From Hyaloperonospora brassicae (taxonomy: Eukaryota; Oomycota; Peronosporomycetes; Peronosporales; Peronosporaceae): a stretch of 64,000 nt of DNA. The notes beneath the pieces were generated by a model. It did no database searches. It was given only the letters and a program-made list of their open reading frames with translations, and was not told the origin of the DNA. The stretch lies in assembly GCA_947650285.1 (NCBI GenBank), contig CANTFL010000479.1:1-64000 (forward strand), given 5' to 3'. Below, one piece after another: positions 22,146 through 36,001 of this stretch. Positions within the stretch are counted from its first letter, which is position 1. Every line of letters starts with the position of its first letter. The position numbers and the translations under genes are program-made.

Positions 22146-23834
22146 GACTCGCTGGACACTACACACGTGGGCTACAACGACAAGAAAAGAGACGACACAC
22201 AGCGCAGTTTAGCGATCGATCTCCACGAAGAGAGTTGACGCGATGTCCAACAACGAGAGAACGACGGCGACAGGGCATCTTCACCATACTCGCACGCAAT
22301 TTGGTCGTTCTCGCAAAATTTGACTGCGGTCAATGCAAGGGACAGAGGTCAGAAAAAAAACAAGAAGCCGTCTGGGACGATGGACATGAAGCGCTTTCTA
22401 GATTTAGAAACTGTGGCGAGTCGGATTCTTTGACAAGTCTATTTCTTTTGTACCTCCTGACTGTGTCGGGGAATACTGTTGGAAACCCGTCGATACCGAC
22501 GTATCTATCGAAAACCTCTTTTCGCGTGCAGCCGCGGTATAAGGCGGGAATGTTGTGGTACATGACGGTATTGTAGGAGTACCAACTTTTGAGGCAGTCG
22601 AGAGCAATGATCACTTGTGGTGTTCGTAGTGAACAGTTCGAAACTCAAAAGCAACAAATGTTACGGTAGATGTTAATCGCCCCATTGCGTGCACCGCACA
22701 ATGTCGTCCGACGGTGCTGAGACGTTTCGTTCGTGCTCCGATGATTGCAGTGGCGATGAAGATGTATGGGCAATACACACACGACCGGCTAGACGCAAAG
22801 CCGCGCTCTTCATGAGTTTTTCGATACGGCATCGGCTCGACGTTGTCGTTAAAAGATCAAATCACAAGGTTTGACGCCGTCAGAGGGGGTGAGTAGCTCA
22901 GCTACAAAAGCACGTGCTACCGCTGTTTAAGTGGACTCTTCGCTCACAATGCAGCAAGTTATTGGGTAGACTAAAGCAGATTGGACAGCTGACCATACTG
23001 GAGCTAGTACGCGAGACTCAGGAGAGCCCGCGCATTCCTTCGGCAATTTGATCGCAAAAGACGAACGGACAATGTTCGTCTTAGTACAAGGAGTATGGGC
23101 TTACCGGCGAGCAGTGTTACGACGAGGAAATGCTGTATCTCGCAGACCTCCCCGACATGTATGCAAAGCCAAAGAAGACGTGTTGTCGACGGTGACATGA
23201 ACACTGCCAACAATCCGTCTTTTTCAGCTTTGCATACATACATATCAGGGGTCATTGTGCGCTAGCATTTCCATCAAGACGTTCTCAATCGAGGGAACAT
23301 GATATGGACGAATTACGAGCACGTGGCAGCTCATCGTATCGTCGCAACTGTCCCATGCGCACACATCCGCATACACTACTATCAGTGCGCTTGGGGTGGA
23401 GCTGCTCAAGGCGGTTGCTGGTGCAGCCAGCTCCAGTAACAACGATACGCGTTCCATCCGTTCGACGGCAAGCGAAACGAGTCGTCTCGCTTCACCAATC
23501 CACTTAGGCGGTAATGAACCGCGCACTTGTACTTCCACTTTGGCTCTTCCATGTCGGCTGCCTGTTGCTGCTCGACGTGACGAGATTGTCCCACCTGATC
23601 TCGGACACTGCCTGACCCGACGCGATGCGACGCGCGTGATCTCGAAAAGTCGAGATCCGCGGACGACCCGACCCCGCTGAGCGTACCGTATCACACGCGG
23701 TACAGAGCAAGGCGCCAGTGGCCCACTGCCACGCAAGTCGCACACAACATTCCGAGTGCAAACTCGACGCGACCGACTCCGTCTCAGCTGTCAGTCAGTC
23801 AGTCAGTCAGTCAGTCAGTCAGTTGTCCTCAACA
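22146..23834. other. Intergenic; possible minus-strand gene fragment at 23245-23700
   Basis: A minus-strand frame ending at 23245 (KVEVQVRGSLPPKWIGEARR, MERVSLLLELAAPATALS, VLMEMLAHNDP) has protein-like composition and lies divergently upstream of the 352-aa gene. It has no clear ATG, and its family is unknown to me. It could be a 3' exon of a small gene. Nothing else here is supported. Confidence 0.3.
23791..23823. repeat. (TCAG)n microsatellite just upstream of a gene
   Basis: Eight uninterrupted TCAG units end 11 bp before ATG 23835, placing the repeat in the presumed 5' UTR. If an upstream start were used it would encode a Ser-Val-Ser-Gln repeat. Confidence 0.9.
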
Positions 23835-24893
23835 ATGGCTACAACCCCACGGAGCTGCTCGCCAGTGTCGTCCATGTCGACATCGTCGTCGCCGTTCGCC
23901 TCTGTCGCTGCGCCTGCGTTCCGTCAGGGGATCCGACGGCGGCGGGACGGACCTCCAGACGTGGAGATTCAGGAGTTGGACTCCCGTACCATGCGACAGA
24001 GCGCCTACAATTACTTTGAGCGCCACGCGGTCGTGCCGTCTCTCCTGCGCACGTCGACGTTCCACTCGGCGCTGGGCCGCAGCGAAGCGTCGTCCAAGCG
24101 GCAGCGCACACTCGCCGAGCACTTGGACAACATGTGCCTTCAGGACCGCAGTCCGGACAGCGTGGGCTCAAGTAGAGCAGCCGTGGCGAGCAGAGACGCG
24201 CAGCAGTACAGAGAGTGTGCCCGGGAGGGTCTGCTGTTGGCCGACTATGACGCGCGTGGACAGGAAGGGAATGCGTCGGCGCGGGGCGCGAGCGGCAGCG
24301 CGAGCGACGGTGCAGTGGACCACGTGGAAGAGGGCGTCCAGACAGTGGCGGAGCTCGGGCGACTGCGTCGGTTCTTTGCTGCTCACGGCAGCGACCGGCG
24401 TCGGTCCATTGACCGCATGTACCGCCACTATGTAACGGCACTTCCTCAACCCGCCGCGACGACGGGCTTGCAAGGCAATGAGCTCGTGGTGTTTCGACCA
24501 CGAACGACGGCGACTCGTGGGAGTGACATGGCAGCGTACCTGTCGCTCACACCGCATGACTTTGACAAGTTGTCGACCGCTGAGAAGCGACAGTGGTATC
24601 AGGCACACTGTCGATTCATGACGGAACTCGATGCGGCGAGTGCCGCGCACAAGAAAGACGACGACATGGCTCTTTTGTTCGACGTGGAGCACATGGAATT
24701 GAACGAGAGGCGCTGTGTTCCTCCTGAACACGCGATGGCAAGTTTGAGCTCAAGCTGCGCGCATCAGGTACTTGAGGCGCCCAGCGACGTGGAAATGATG
24801 GAGGTTATCGAACAGGACGTGGCACCCAAACGCCGTCCACAGGCTGCAGGCGCTCTCACGCACACCGAGTGGTTTGCCGACGCTGATCTGTGA
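23835..24893 (+). CDS. Hypothetical protein, 352 aa
   Basis: Intronless frame from ATG 23835 (context caacaATGG) to the stop at 24891-24893. I chose this start because the frame upstream runs through the TCAG microsatellite and has no better context. Residues 1-30 are Ser-rich; about 37-75 are a conserved-looking segment (GPPDVEIQELDSRTMRQSAY, NYFERHAVVPSLL); 155-190 contain GVQTVAELGRLRRFFAAHGS; about 240-265 contain LTPHDFDKLSTAEKRQWYQ; and the C terminus is acidic, ending HTEWFADADL. Composition and strong third-position GC match the 441-aa gene about 5 kb upstream. The mix of a basic N-terminal region and an acidic Trp-containing tail suggests a nuclear or regulatory protein, but this is only an impression. 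I recognise no family. Confidence 0.65.
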   Translation: MATTPRSCSPVSSMSTSSSPFASVAAPAFRQGIRRRRDGPPDVEIQELDSRTMRQSAYNYFERHAVVPSLLRTSTFHSALGRSEASSKRQRTLAEHLDNMCLQDRSPDSVGSSRAAVASRDAQQYRECAREGLLLADYDARGQEGNASARGASGSASDGAVDHVEEGVQTVAELGRLRRFFAAHGSDRRRSIDRMYRHYVTALPQPAATTGLQGNELVVFRPRTTATRGSDMAAYLSLTPHDFDKLSTAEKRQWYQAHCRFMTELDAASAAHKKDDDMALLFDVEHMELNERRCVPPEHAMASLSSSCAHQVLEAPSDVEMMEVIEQDVAPKRRPQAAGALTHTEWFADADL

Positions 24894-27800
24894 GGTGGCA
24901 GTGGGGAAGAAATGACGGCCAAAGCCGCTCGGGAACTATGCAATTCATGTTGGCGAATGCACGCGACGTCAATGACTCGTTCGACCCACTCGCTGTTGTG
25001 TGAATCGATTGCGCTAAGCTGTTACTGCATGCGGAACAGGAGCCACAGTAAAAGTGGGAATATGAAATCCGTTTGAACTGCCGGGTCAAGTGACGTTTGC
25101 AAATGTCTGCGTGTACTTTAGTAAGTTACACATACAACCGTACAATGATAATCTTTGATGCCTACCATCGTTTTCGCTTAGAGCTTACGATCGATGACGG
25201 AAGCGCAGTTGTTGCTGGTCCCGTGTAAATGCCAATTGTATTGACGTTGAGTGAGCCAAGTCGGAGATTACGTATCGTCCTTCCACGTCTCTTCAACAAT
25301 AGTGCTGTCAGCTCGAAAACACGCTGAACGCGCTTCGCGTTCCTCGCAGTTGTTTGGTCCTCTGCACATCGACAACCTGAGCTTTGACTTAGCAGCCGAA
25401 CCGCCTCACCTCTTTTTCACATCCACGTTGCGCTTAACAAATGGTTCGTATCATTCCACTATCTTTCATCGTGCAATAGCCAGCAACAGTTGGTATATCA
25501 TGAGAGCTTCAGTCGTTGCACTTACGACTACCGCTCACGTCGTACTCAATTCGCGCCCTTCTAGACGGTCTACAAGCGTAAAGGTGATATGTACCTTGGC
25601 GGTCAGGTCTTATCGACAGCGTCTGCGGTAGGAGAATTCCAACACGCTTCGCTTGTGTGGCATGCTTTTTTTGGCAAATTGGAATGCACCTGGTGCGCCG
25701 TTCTCCAGTCGATGCAGACCAGCTGTCTTTGACGAGGGTTCACGAAGGCCGGCTGCTGCTCCACCACTGCATGACCATCAATCGTGCTACAACGACCGAA
25801 AAAGCATGTGCAAGCATTGTGATCCTGCATACGGTAAATTAGTATTTGCAGTCGCACCGATTCGTTCCTATCGACGTATTCGGCATCGCTTGTGCTGCGC
25901 GAACGATCGATACAAATCTTCTTGTCTGGTTCAGTTTCGTGCCGGGGAGCATAGACAACTTTTTCGATTGTTTGCGAACCGTTCCAACCGGGATTTGACT
26001 AACACACACTATAGCAATCGTGTCGGCGAGCGGAGAAAATCAAAGAGTTAGCCCGCAATTATGTTAATGGCATCAGTGGAAGCAGGCACTACAGTCGTTG
26101 TCATTTCATTTGTGATGCAGGAAGTTGGCGGTCTTGATCTGGACGCTACCACTGATGATGACAATGAGTTGCACTGTTTGCAGACTGACTGGCTGGCTTT
26201 ATACAATGCCATCTAGCCTGAGATAAAGTTGCAGTCACCACTGCACGTAGAGTAGTCGGTGGGTATGTTGGCCTGGTACTTAGGACAGTCTGAACGGCAG
26301 TTACTGCAATGACATGTGCGGATCTCATCCATCTATGCCTCGCAAGATACACAGTGGGCTCCAGTCAGCCCATTTGCTTGCTATTTACTTGTCCGACGCT
26401 TCACTCAGCCCATCACATCATAATGAAGAGCGTGATGACAAGGACAGTATTGGTACGCTACGGCTCTGCGCAGCGGCATTCATAGGTGTCGTTCACTCTT
26501 CGTAACAGCTCTTCGTCATACACTCGTCACCTCGCTTTAACAGCGAGATAGAATATGACTCAATGGATATATTTGTCTCACAGTACCGTTTCGCTTCAGG
26601 CGTAGGCTTCGGATTGAAACTACCATCTGAGGGGCATCATACTTCGTGCTGATGCCGTTCAGTACGTGCACAGCAGGCTGCAATAGGAACCCTGGGTGTA
26701 GTTCTACTTACAGGTGAGAGAAAAAGTGAATGTGCCGACTACAAACTTCCTCCTCAGAGGTGCAGTCTGACAGGTTGATGCTTCAATCGCGTACGAAAGC
26801 GGGATTGTTGTGAACAGAAAGATGTTCCAGTGGTTGCCCTGACAATATCGGAGGACAGGGTACATGTGCACTCACGATGATGCAGTATACAGCAACAGGT
26901 TGGACCAGACTTGCTGACCACATCTGGACTGCTGGATGCAAGAGTTGCACTCATCTGGATGATGAGACTGCAGCATTTGCAGTGTGGTGCCTGAGGTACT
27001 GCATGCAACGGTGAGCTTATTTAGGTCCATAGTTCACAAGATACGCTTCTCTTAGCCTACATGGTTGGTACAAAATTTTTTAGTAGACTTTTCCGTGGAT
27101 TCTAGGCTGAAGAAATCAGTGTACGCAAACAAGCGGCATCATTCGATTGCAACCCAATCGTCTGCACAATCTAGGTCAGTCTTGAAACTCTTGTTAAAGT
27201 TGCTGACACAATTCGCATGAAGTGCTTGAAAAGATTGTCTCCTGTAGAGTCAACTGCATAATATGTTGGCTTGTGAATTGTTGCAAGTGCCACAACACGG
27301 CTTGGCACGTACAATAGAATCTGTGTGAAAAGAGTAAACTTCATTAAATCTCAGTTTGACGGTACATTACAACCATACATTTTCCCTCCAGCGAGAAGCG
27401 TTGGCTAACTTTTTCTGAGATTAGATCTTTATATTTGCTTACTGCCGGCTATCTAGTCATTGTCGGTCGAATCTGGGAGCTGCAACCTAGTCCCAACTGT
27501 ACTTCGGATACGTGCTGTGAAACAACTAGATCGCCATGTTTTCTCTTAGTCAATCAAATTCTATTGGATAAATACATTGAGCATCAACATATTGCACCTT
27601 TTCCGAGCTGATCTCACTATGCTGAAATTAGTCTCCTTGTCGTGACAATTCCTCTAGTTATCTAGGTAACTTCGCCGTTCAAAAATTTCTCGTCACTAGC
27701 AGTCCGTGAACTACATCATCTTGCCTAGCAGTCTCGTTGCTCTCAAGTGTAACGTAATGGTGCGGCGCCCAACGAGAACATCGTTCGATTTGGTCGAATG

Positions 27801-30800
27801 ATCATAACGCTGCCCCACATCACGGGTACTTCGGTATAGCCACGTAATTTACACGCTGTGGCTCCTGATAAACGGACCAACTCTTTTCATTATAGGCTTT
27901 CGACGCCACGAACAGAGTCAAATTTAGTTGTATGTTCGTATGTACGTGCTTTTTTTACCATCTACGCAACGATGAGACCCATGAAACGCTACATTTTGTA
28001 CGATCGCCAATCCCACCAATCCTACTGCGCCTTGTGACTCGTATGAAAGTATTTGTAGAACCGTATCTCTGACAAGTCAATGCAATATTACAGCAGTAGA
28101 GGTCACTTCCTTATTCTTATTTATGTCATGAGGTTACGCTGTCTCCATCGTCGGATATTACATTATTTATTTTATTGCTTCTAGACACTAGCAGCCTTTG
28201 TAAGAAGGTCTAGTCGTTCGATATAACATAGCAATCATTCGACCATCACTATGCGTCGCAACTTCAATGTTGTAATAGGAGAAAAATAGATAGCTAGATG
28301 ATGAGGCAATCTGTGTCCGTGCGTCTTTCCGATAAACATTTATCCACCTTACGACGATACGCTTGCCCTTGCTTTAACCATGCGCATTTGACGTTTGAAA
28401 ACTGACGCGGACAGCTATTACTTAAACATATCTCAAAATAAATAAATGTCATTCTTGTGCATTTAACAATGCATAATAAGACCACTTAACACGATTCGGC
28501 AACATATATGTTATCCCTTCGCTTACCCCAAGTTATCTTTTGACTTTGACATTACCTTAGATGTTGTACACCGCTGATACGCGATAATTAGTCTTTGCTC
28601 ATTGCTCCTTTATCTTTGTTGTCGATTTTGGTTATCCTTCGCACATTCATCGATAAGAAAAAATGTTGTACGGTATTTGATATAATCACGTAGGGACAAA
28701 TTTAAGCTTGCTGCAGTATACAAATCGACTTCATCAATTCAGCATTTAAATGAGGATGCTCACGATTCTATATGCTTTTACAGACAAAACGGCGTCCGCA
28801 AGTTCCTCAAAATCAATGTATGACCTCGACTTTCCTTGGATAGCATTCATGTGCTATTCCTTCTATCGACAAGAAACAAAGTTTATGCCCTCACGCTCAA
28901 TCACCAGGAGATTTGTGATGGACCTGAAACTTGGCTCCCTATTTTTAAAACTACGGATTTTCAAGAGTTGTCGATAAGTAGATCTTAGCATGGTCATACA
29001 TGGCAAAACTTGTCATCACTCGCTTTTACGCACTTCACTAGGAGTCCGACTGAACATGTAAGAATTCGTGCTAGCTCAACAGTAACATCGTCACTTGGTT
29101 TAGCAAGTAAGGTTTCTTTGAAATACGATAAATATTGTAAATGGATGCAGCATTCATTAATGCTGTGCGTAGAAGGTGTTACCAAATACGCTGGTATAAA
29201 CTCAACATCGCGAGCCATACCTGCGTTCCTAATCATTGTGATCGGTTTTTATTTAGGAAATGAAAATGAGGTTGAGGAGGCTAACCCTGTCCGCCGTATG
29301 TCATAGATCTTGCTGCCGCATCATTATTGGTCGATTGATTGAATCCAATGCCACAGGCTAATTTGGTACGAGCAAATATCTCGTAGTTAGAAAACTATGG
29401 ATTGCATGCGAGTAGATATCTTGTGGTTCGATACCTCGTATTAATATGAAATTAATTCAATTCACTATACCGTATGCATATCACCTGGATGAATTTTGCT
29501 TCATTGTATATAATATTTCGATATACGTGGCACCCTTGGTGCTTCCATTACCGTTTCAAATGCAGAAAGATGAACGTCCACCTTTTTTTTAAGAAAGATG
29601 AGATCCAAACATCGTTTTGAGTCGCAAGGAGACAGGAATCTGTCGACAACATTTTAGTAGCTAAGGTTAAGAGGTCATTTTTTCGTAAAATTACAAGGCT
29701 GCATGATCGTCTTCCAGACACGCCTTCTCTTTCTACTACATATCGAATGTAAGGACGAAATATCTGATTGATATTATCCAATATAATAGTCTCCATTTAC
29801 GTCCAAGCTTGTTTAAGAATATCGATAAGTTTGGACAATCTATAGCATCAAGTTTGTGTTTCTCTGGGTTACAGCAACAAATTTTACAATAGCCAGGTTG
29901 AGAGGGCTTAAACTGTAGCTCGCAACATCAGACGACATTGTTGCTGAATGTTTACAAAAAAACTCTGTCTATGTGGCTTCTTGCAGTCCCATTCGATAAA
30001 AAATAGAGATTTTGTAAACATGCGTCGGCGACATTGCTGTCCAGTCTGCTCATTGACTGTGTCATCACAGGACTTGAAATCCACATGCCTCTATAGAGTG
30101 ATCACGGTATCTTGTAACTTTGCGTTTGTATCATAAGAACACCGATGAGGCGCCACATCGTCTGCGTAGTGATTATTGGTCACCAACAACAATTACATGA
30201 CTATTGATCAATATGTTGCGATGTTAACCGCTGGTGCGCTTTACAGGCAAATTGCGAGCATAACAATGAGCACGCATTGAAGCAGTCTAAATGCTCATCT
30301 TCATCCAAACAAGATATTAAATTTGACAGTAACACGCATTGAACTTATCCAAAAACGTAAAGGTCTATAGGGAAAAGATGAGCTGAAAGGTGTCAACCCT
30401 TGTTATTTGATCATTAAGATCTTTTGTCTCAGAAGCCGAGCTCAGTGCACTGCGAGAATCCTAAACTTTTGTTATGTAATTAGCATGCATAGCTATATGT
30501 TCTAACCCTAATCATTTTGTCAAAAATAAGGTTTGCACGTTCGCCTGATGAATTTGTCGGAGTACTGTGATGTAAACATCTTATCGCTTCCAAAGACATA
30601 AAAGAGCATTGTACCTGGCGTTCGCCGTGACTGTAGGTGCCTATCTAGGCTGCATCCATAAAAAGTATACAGTATACCGATGTCGACACGATAGCAAATC
30701 CCTTCGCTATCAGTGTCTGTAGTACAGCAACGAGATGTAATATCTTGCAGAAACAATATTAGTAACACTAGAATTTGGTATGCTTGTGATCTAATCGATA

Positions 30801-31084
30801 GATCTCAGAGACCGATACCATGCTAAAACATGCCTGCACTTTGTCATAGCCGTTCAAGGCTGTAACCGCGCACGAGTGGTGGACGAGTCTTATTACAAAA
30901 CACATCTCATACGTTTGACTCATAAGCACTTACTTGCTTAAAGAAACTGATACTATGCCAGCTAGTGAGTGCTCCTTGGACCGCGATGTAAGTAGTGTTA
31001 GGGTCGCTTTTCCTACTGACTGCTAATAGCCAGACTTGCACACAATCCATGCTACCCTACCGCTATGTGTCGGATCTGCGACAC
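24894..31084. other. 6.2 kb AT-rich intergenic DNA, no gene recognised
   Basis: No open frame longer than about 130 codons. Composition becomes clearly AT-rich after 27000. The first 200 bp are the 3' flank of the 352-aa gene. Ordinary decayed repeat DNA is the likely content. The left palindrome arm starts at 31085. Confidence 0.5.
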
Positions 31085-32698
31085 GTGCTCCGCTGGGACT
31101 ACATATGCGGTACAGCAGCCCATCATGTATTATATCGATGCTTAAATGCATCACGATCTGAGGTGCATCATCTACGTATACGGACGATGGGTCCAAATGT
31201 AATAGTCAGACAAACGCGGCCATAGTATTGTGCGCACGCCTTTTTTCTATCGAAAACGTTGTAAGGATTTTATATTAACAAAGCTTGCAATTAGCATCTA
31301 ATGCTTTACTGTATCAATAGACAGACGTCTATAAATCGATCTGAATAAAATTATAAAGCACAACATAAATACCGTATTGAAAACAGCCACCTTTGTATTT
31401 CATAGCAATATATGCAAGCAGTTTGCAGCAGTTCATATTGGTGCAAGGTCTGTATAAGTGTTGCCGAACTTGTATTTTATCGTTCTACTTTACATAAAAT
31501 TGTTGATCACAGGTATGCACTGTATATGCACAAATCAATTTGAAGCTGACGCGTTCAATAGCAAGTGACGCAATCCGTGACATCAATCGATGGCTGCACA
31601 AAGATATAGTCACACACGACGAAGATGAATACCACACGAAGTGGTCAGCTGATTAGACGTTAGTTATATTGTCGCCCTAGATGATTGCTAAACTAAGTGG
31701 TGTGAGCCCCGATTGATACATTAGCTGTGTACATTACGATAAATTGCAGCCATCTTGAAATTTTGCTCAAATGTTCGCGAAACAAATTATTTTTTCAAGC
31801 TCATAATCATTCTGTGTCGCTTATAGCTGAGCGCAATTGCCTCCTCAAAAAGTCTGATTGTCAATTTGTAAGTCAGGGCGCATGAAGTGTCTTATTCCCA
31901 TTTAGCCAAGAAGCGATTCTGATAGCCACAATTTTTTCGTTCAAAGTGACGTAAATTGATACCCACGCATGTATTATATTTTCACTGACGTAATGTCTTT
32001 GCACCTCTATGTTTACTTTATCAATATGGCTATGAATGACAACAGATGACACTGAATTGGTATGATACATCGTGCCAGTCTCAAACACATGTGATGTGTA
32101 CATATTGGCAATGAATGGCGCATTACTGATCTTAAAACGCATTTCTAACAACAACCAGGTCAAAACATTATAAGTACTCCCTAATGTGTTCGTATTGCCC
32201 ATCTCACGCCCACACGATTGAACAGAAGCAGTTTTCCTATCTATGTTAAAAAATATATGTTGTTTACTATATTATCTGTGACCAAGTGCCCCTGATATAT
32301 CGACGTATAAGCCGGTTAATTGTAGCATGACTTATATAAAAGCACCACCCTTTATTCTCTTGTGGATTTACGCCACAACTTATTGCCAAACTGTAGGAAG
32401 ATCAATTTATAACATGAGTGAGTGGCTGCTAAACAATGGCAAAAAGCTTGCAAACACTTGCTTATGAGGCAGGAAACAGCTTCGGAAAGCAAATCTCCTT
32501 ATCAATTTATGAGGAAGCGATCATCCTAAGCATCATTATCCTGGTCGGCTCGCACGGTAAGGACTTATACAATGCAAACTAATATTCGCGCAAATCATCA
32601 ACGCGAAATTAAGACCATAAGTGAGACCTATGATAAAACTTGTGTCTCATAATCTATGAATTTTCGCTAACAACTATGTGGTCCATCGATGAGGTTCT

Positions 32699-33083
32699 TG
32701 TAACGGGGCAGCCCGTTACATGATATTGTCACTTAAGGAAAGTGACAATAAAGAATATAAGATGGATATTCTTTAAACAATATCACCAAAGTGGTGATAT
32801 TGGAGGGTCGACCAAAGGGTCTGTTCATTGGTTGATATCGTGATGATATCAACCCACCAATCGCCGCAAGAGCGCGAATGAGTGGTGACGAGACGTCACC
32901 ATACATGCAGTTATATTAGTATAATTGAATTAAGTCAAACGAAGAGACAGTAGTTTAAAGACTTAATTTATTAATATAACGGTTCTACTTTACCCTACCT
33001 ACGCTTCCTCGCTCGCCACGTGTACGTCCGTCGGGGCACCCAAATCCCTTGCGTTAAGTCACGCAAGGGTGTGCCCCGTTACA
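32699..33083 (-). mobile_element. Hairpin-string element, copy in left arm
   Basis: A 385-bp copy of the 4249-4640 element in the opposite orientation, with the same TGTAACGGGGCA/TGCCCCGTTACA ends and a perfect target-site duplication GTTCT (32694-32698 and 33084-33088). All stem-loops are retained, with changes mostly in loops. The allelic position of the copy in the right arm shows that insertion preceded the arm duplication. Confidence 0.85.
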
Positions 33084-35057
33084 GTTCTGATCACCCGTTC
33101 GTATGCAACAAATATCATTTCCTACCACGTATCGAGGAACACTCGCCAAGCGACGAGCACACAGATCTACATGAATTGTCCACTGCGCAGATCTCGCAAG
33201 ACCCTTAGCTACGAGAAATGGCATCCTTAGATCCTCAGATTTGACTCGAAAGGTGCCATCTAATACAATATAAAAAGTGTCTACGCGTTTATTATCATTC
33301 GTATAAAGTTAGAAGTCTCGGTGTGCTATAGGGGTCTTGTAACGTTCGAAATTCAAAAACCCATTGATGTTATTATCACTCAAGCTATGTTTGGAAAACT
33401 GCAGTGACGGCCCCAACGATTTAGATTACAGTCGATCTAATGATGCCATGTCGCCTCTTTTAGTAAAATGTTTTTGTTCATACCTAGTGCTCTCTCGACA
33501 AAGCCTATGCTCCGTGAAGGTCGAATTGCCAGCTTAGTATACTTTCGGATCTGCATTTCGTTTGACATAAACCGCAGACCAAACGCTCAACTCAAGTGAC
33601 GATTGCCACACTAAGTATTTATGCGCTCCCGATAACGATTGTATGACAAGTGATGCCGTTGCACGTACTCATTTTTAAACTCTATTGGCGCCGAAGATGA
33701 ACTACTATACACGTCATCAGAACAAGATTCAGGCTTCACAACCGATCGATGCTGCCAGATGATCCATACATCTAATTTCTGGGTCGTGGTACACAAAAAA
33801 TGACAATTGGTTTGTTGTCTATTCCACTTAGTTATAGAAGGTTATTGGTCGTTGAGCGCAGTATAGAGAAAAGATCTTGCTCTTAGTTTAACGAAGCCAT
33901 TGACGAGGGCCCCGGCGGGGGGAACGAAACGCGTCTGGCGCGCGTTCACACATCATCAAACAAATTCTTTACTTTGTGCCAGCAAGTTCAAGCTTACCCA
34001 GGCTCGACGTATCCTCATTTTCATCCTTCACTTTGTGCTAGCAAGCACAAGCGTATCTACGCTGAAAAGAGTGCAAGATTGTGCCGCATAATCCCACGTA
34101 CACATACGTGCAGAGGAAGCAAGTAGACTTACCTAAAGACATTCATGTACGGAAAAAAGAAGAAGATATCTTACATATGGTATTGCTTTTTAATAGTTAT
34201 AATTTGGTCTATCGTTGCTGTGTTCGAATGTATTTTCAAATTGTAAGGCATCTGTCGGCCCCTTTTGGTCAGATTTAAACAACATTGTAAATATCTGCCA
34301 GCCCCCATTGCATGAGTATTCGATGAAGGAATGCTTCCAACATTATGCCATACCTATCTTTCGCAATCGGCGACGGCCACTTTATCTGTTCTTTTTAGGC
34401 AATGCAATCAATTATTGTTCGTTTACGTGTTAATCAAGAAGAAAATTATATGCAAGATGACATATACACTGACATTTCATTTGTGTCAATATCGTGGAAC
34501 GAGGTAACCCCGTGACGTGCAGCGTGCCCAGACAAAGCATGATTGCAGAGGGGTTCAGCACGATGACTATCTTTTCCTGGTGCACTACAAAACCACTTGC
34601 ATCAGCTCACAATGACGGGCAAGTGCAATGGTGAGTCGATCCATGACTTACAATTTGCAGACTCCCAGCCCCAAACGCACGACTTCGTGCCGTAACGTAT
34701 AGCGCACTAGACCATTAACGAGCCATTGTCCGCTTCTTTCGCTATGGTGAACACAACATCCCTGATAGACAAAGTATCTGCTAGGATCGGTACCAGAGTG
34801 AGATGCAACTGGCTGCAGCTGTTGTGCCAGCCGCAATGCCACACACATCCTACAGCTGAAGCAAAAGAAGACGTCACCGCGCACATGACAAAAAGACACT
34901 CAACCACGACGAGCAACAATGTTCCAGTGTCATTGCTTATGTGTCACTGCGTCGACGCTATCCCACATTGGGACCCTTCTCCCACCCACGCAAGCGGCAA
35001 CTCGCTGTGTCCGTGACACAGCTGACTCCTGCAATCTTTCTTCGCATCCTCTTCAGC

Positions 35058-35596
35058 TCAGACAATGGACCCGGCGTTCGCAGCAATACGCGGCCACAAG
35101 TCAGCGCACTCCTTGCCCACTGGACCCGTAATGGCCGATCCCTTCATCTCGCCCTTCGGATTCACAATGACACCGGCGTTGTCTTCGAAGTAGAGGAACA
35201 CGCCGTCTTTGCGACGCCACGACTTGCGCTGGCGAATGACCACGGCGGGCATGACCTTCTTACGGAGGTCCGGCTTACCCTTCTTGACGGTCGCGAGCAC
35301 CATGTCGCCCACGCCCGCAGCCGGCAGGCGGTTCAGACGGCCCTTGATGCCGCACACCGCAATGATGTACAGGTTCTTGGCGCCCGAGTTGTCCGCGCAG
35401 TTCATCACGGCACCGACGGGGAGACCCAAAGTCATGCGGAACTTGTTGCCAGAGGCCCCACCGCGTCCTGCAGCGCAGCGTCAAAGAAGTGACCCGCGTC
35501 GGTCATGAGTGAGTGTGTTAAGTTAGTGTCGACGGTAAGGAACAACAGAGCGCTGGCACGGACTGCACTGGGCCACGTACCGCGTTTCGTCGCCAT
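35058..35596 (-). CDS. RPL23: Ribosomal protein uL14 (eukaryotic RPL23), left-arm copy
   Basis: Two exons on the minus strand: exon 1 35596-35581 (ATGGCGACGAAACGC plus one base) and exon 2 35467-35058, joined across a 113-bp intron (gtacgt...ctgcag). The product has 141 residues against about 140 in the family: [17 protein letters not shown], then [60 protein letters not shown] and [11 protein letters not shown] to the C terminus. Known role: 60S subunit protein at the subunit interface, in the eIF6-binding region. The intron contains an actaac branch-point-like word. Protein sequence appears identical to the right-arm copy (47056-47594). It is transcribed divergently from the WBP4-like gene, ATG to ATG 243 bp apart. 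Confidence 0.97.
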
Positions 35597-35839
35597 TGTT
35601 GCTGCTGTTTCTGGTGGAGAACGTCGACTGAAGCGGTCCGTCGACTGGGCGGGCCGCGGGAGCCACCCAAGTCGGTGTTGATATTCTTATCAAGAGGTCG
35701 AAACGCACCCGCACGTACGATGAGTCCATCACATCGCACGGAGCAAAACAACGTCGTGGCCTGTCGCGTCGCATTGTGCGCGACGATCTGATTGGTCGAT
35801 AGGCTCTCAGCCCGAGCGGCTCCGCCACAGCTGTCCGCC
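35597..35839. promoter_or_regulatory. Bidirectional promoter between uL14 and WBP4-like gene
   Basis: 243 bp separate the two start codons and must hold both promoters and 5' UTRs. The counterpart in the right arm (46813-47055) has the same length and only scattered substitutions. No TATA box is evident; gattggtcgat (a CCAAT-type word) lies at about 35789-35799. Confidence 0.6.
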
Positions 35840-35941
35840 ATGACAGACCACTGGGTGTCTCGCGAGCGGCACTGCTGCAAGTACTGCAATGTGTGGATGC
35901 CGAGCGATAAGGGCGTACGTCCCTTGCGCTCTGTCCATTGT

Positions 35942-36001
<60 letters not shown>

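Noticed and set aside
23198..23213. 16-base match (tgaacactgccaacaa) to the 3' end of the WBP4-like gene
   Set aside because: No similarity on either side; a match of this length can occur by chance in a window this size.
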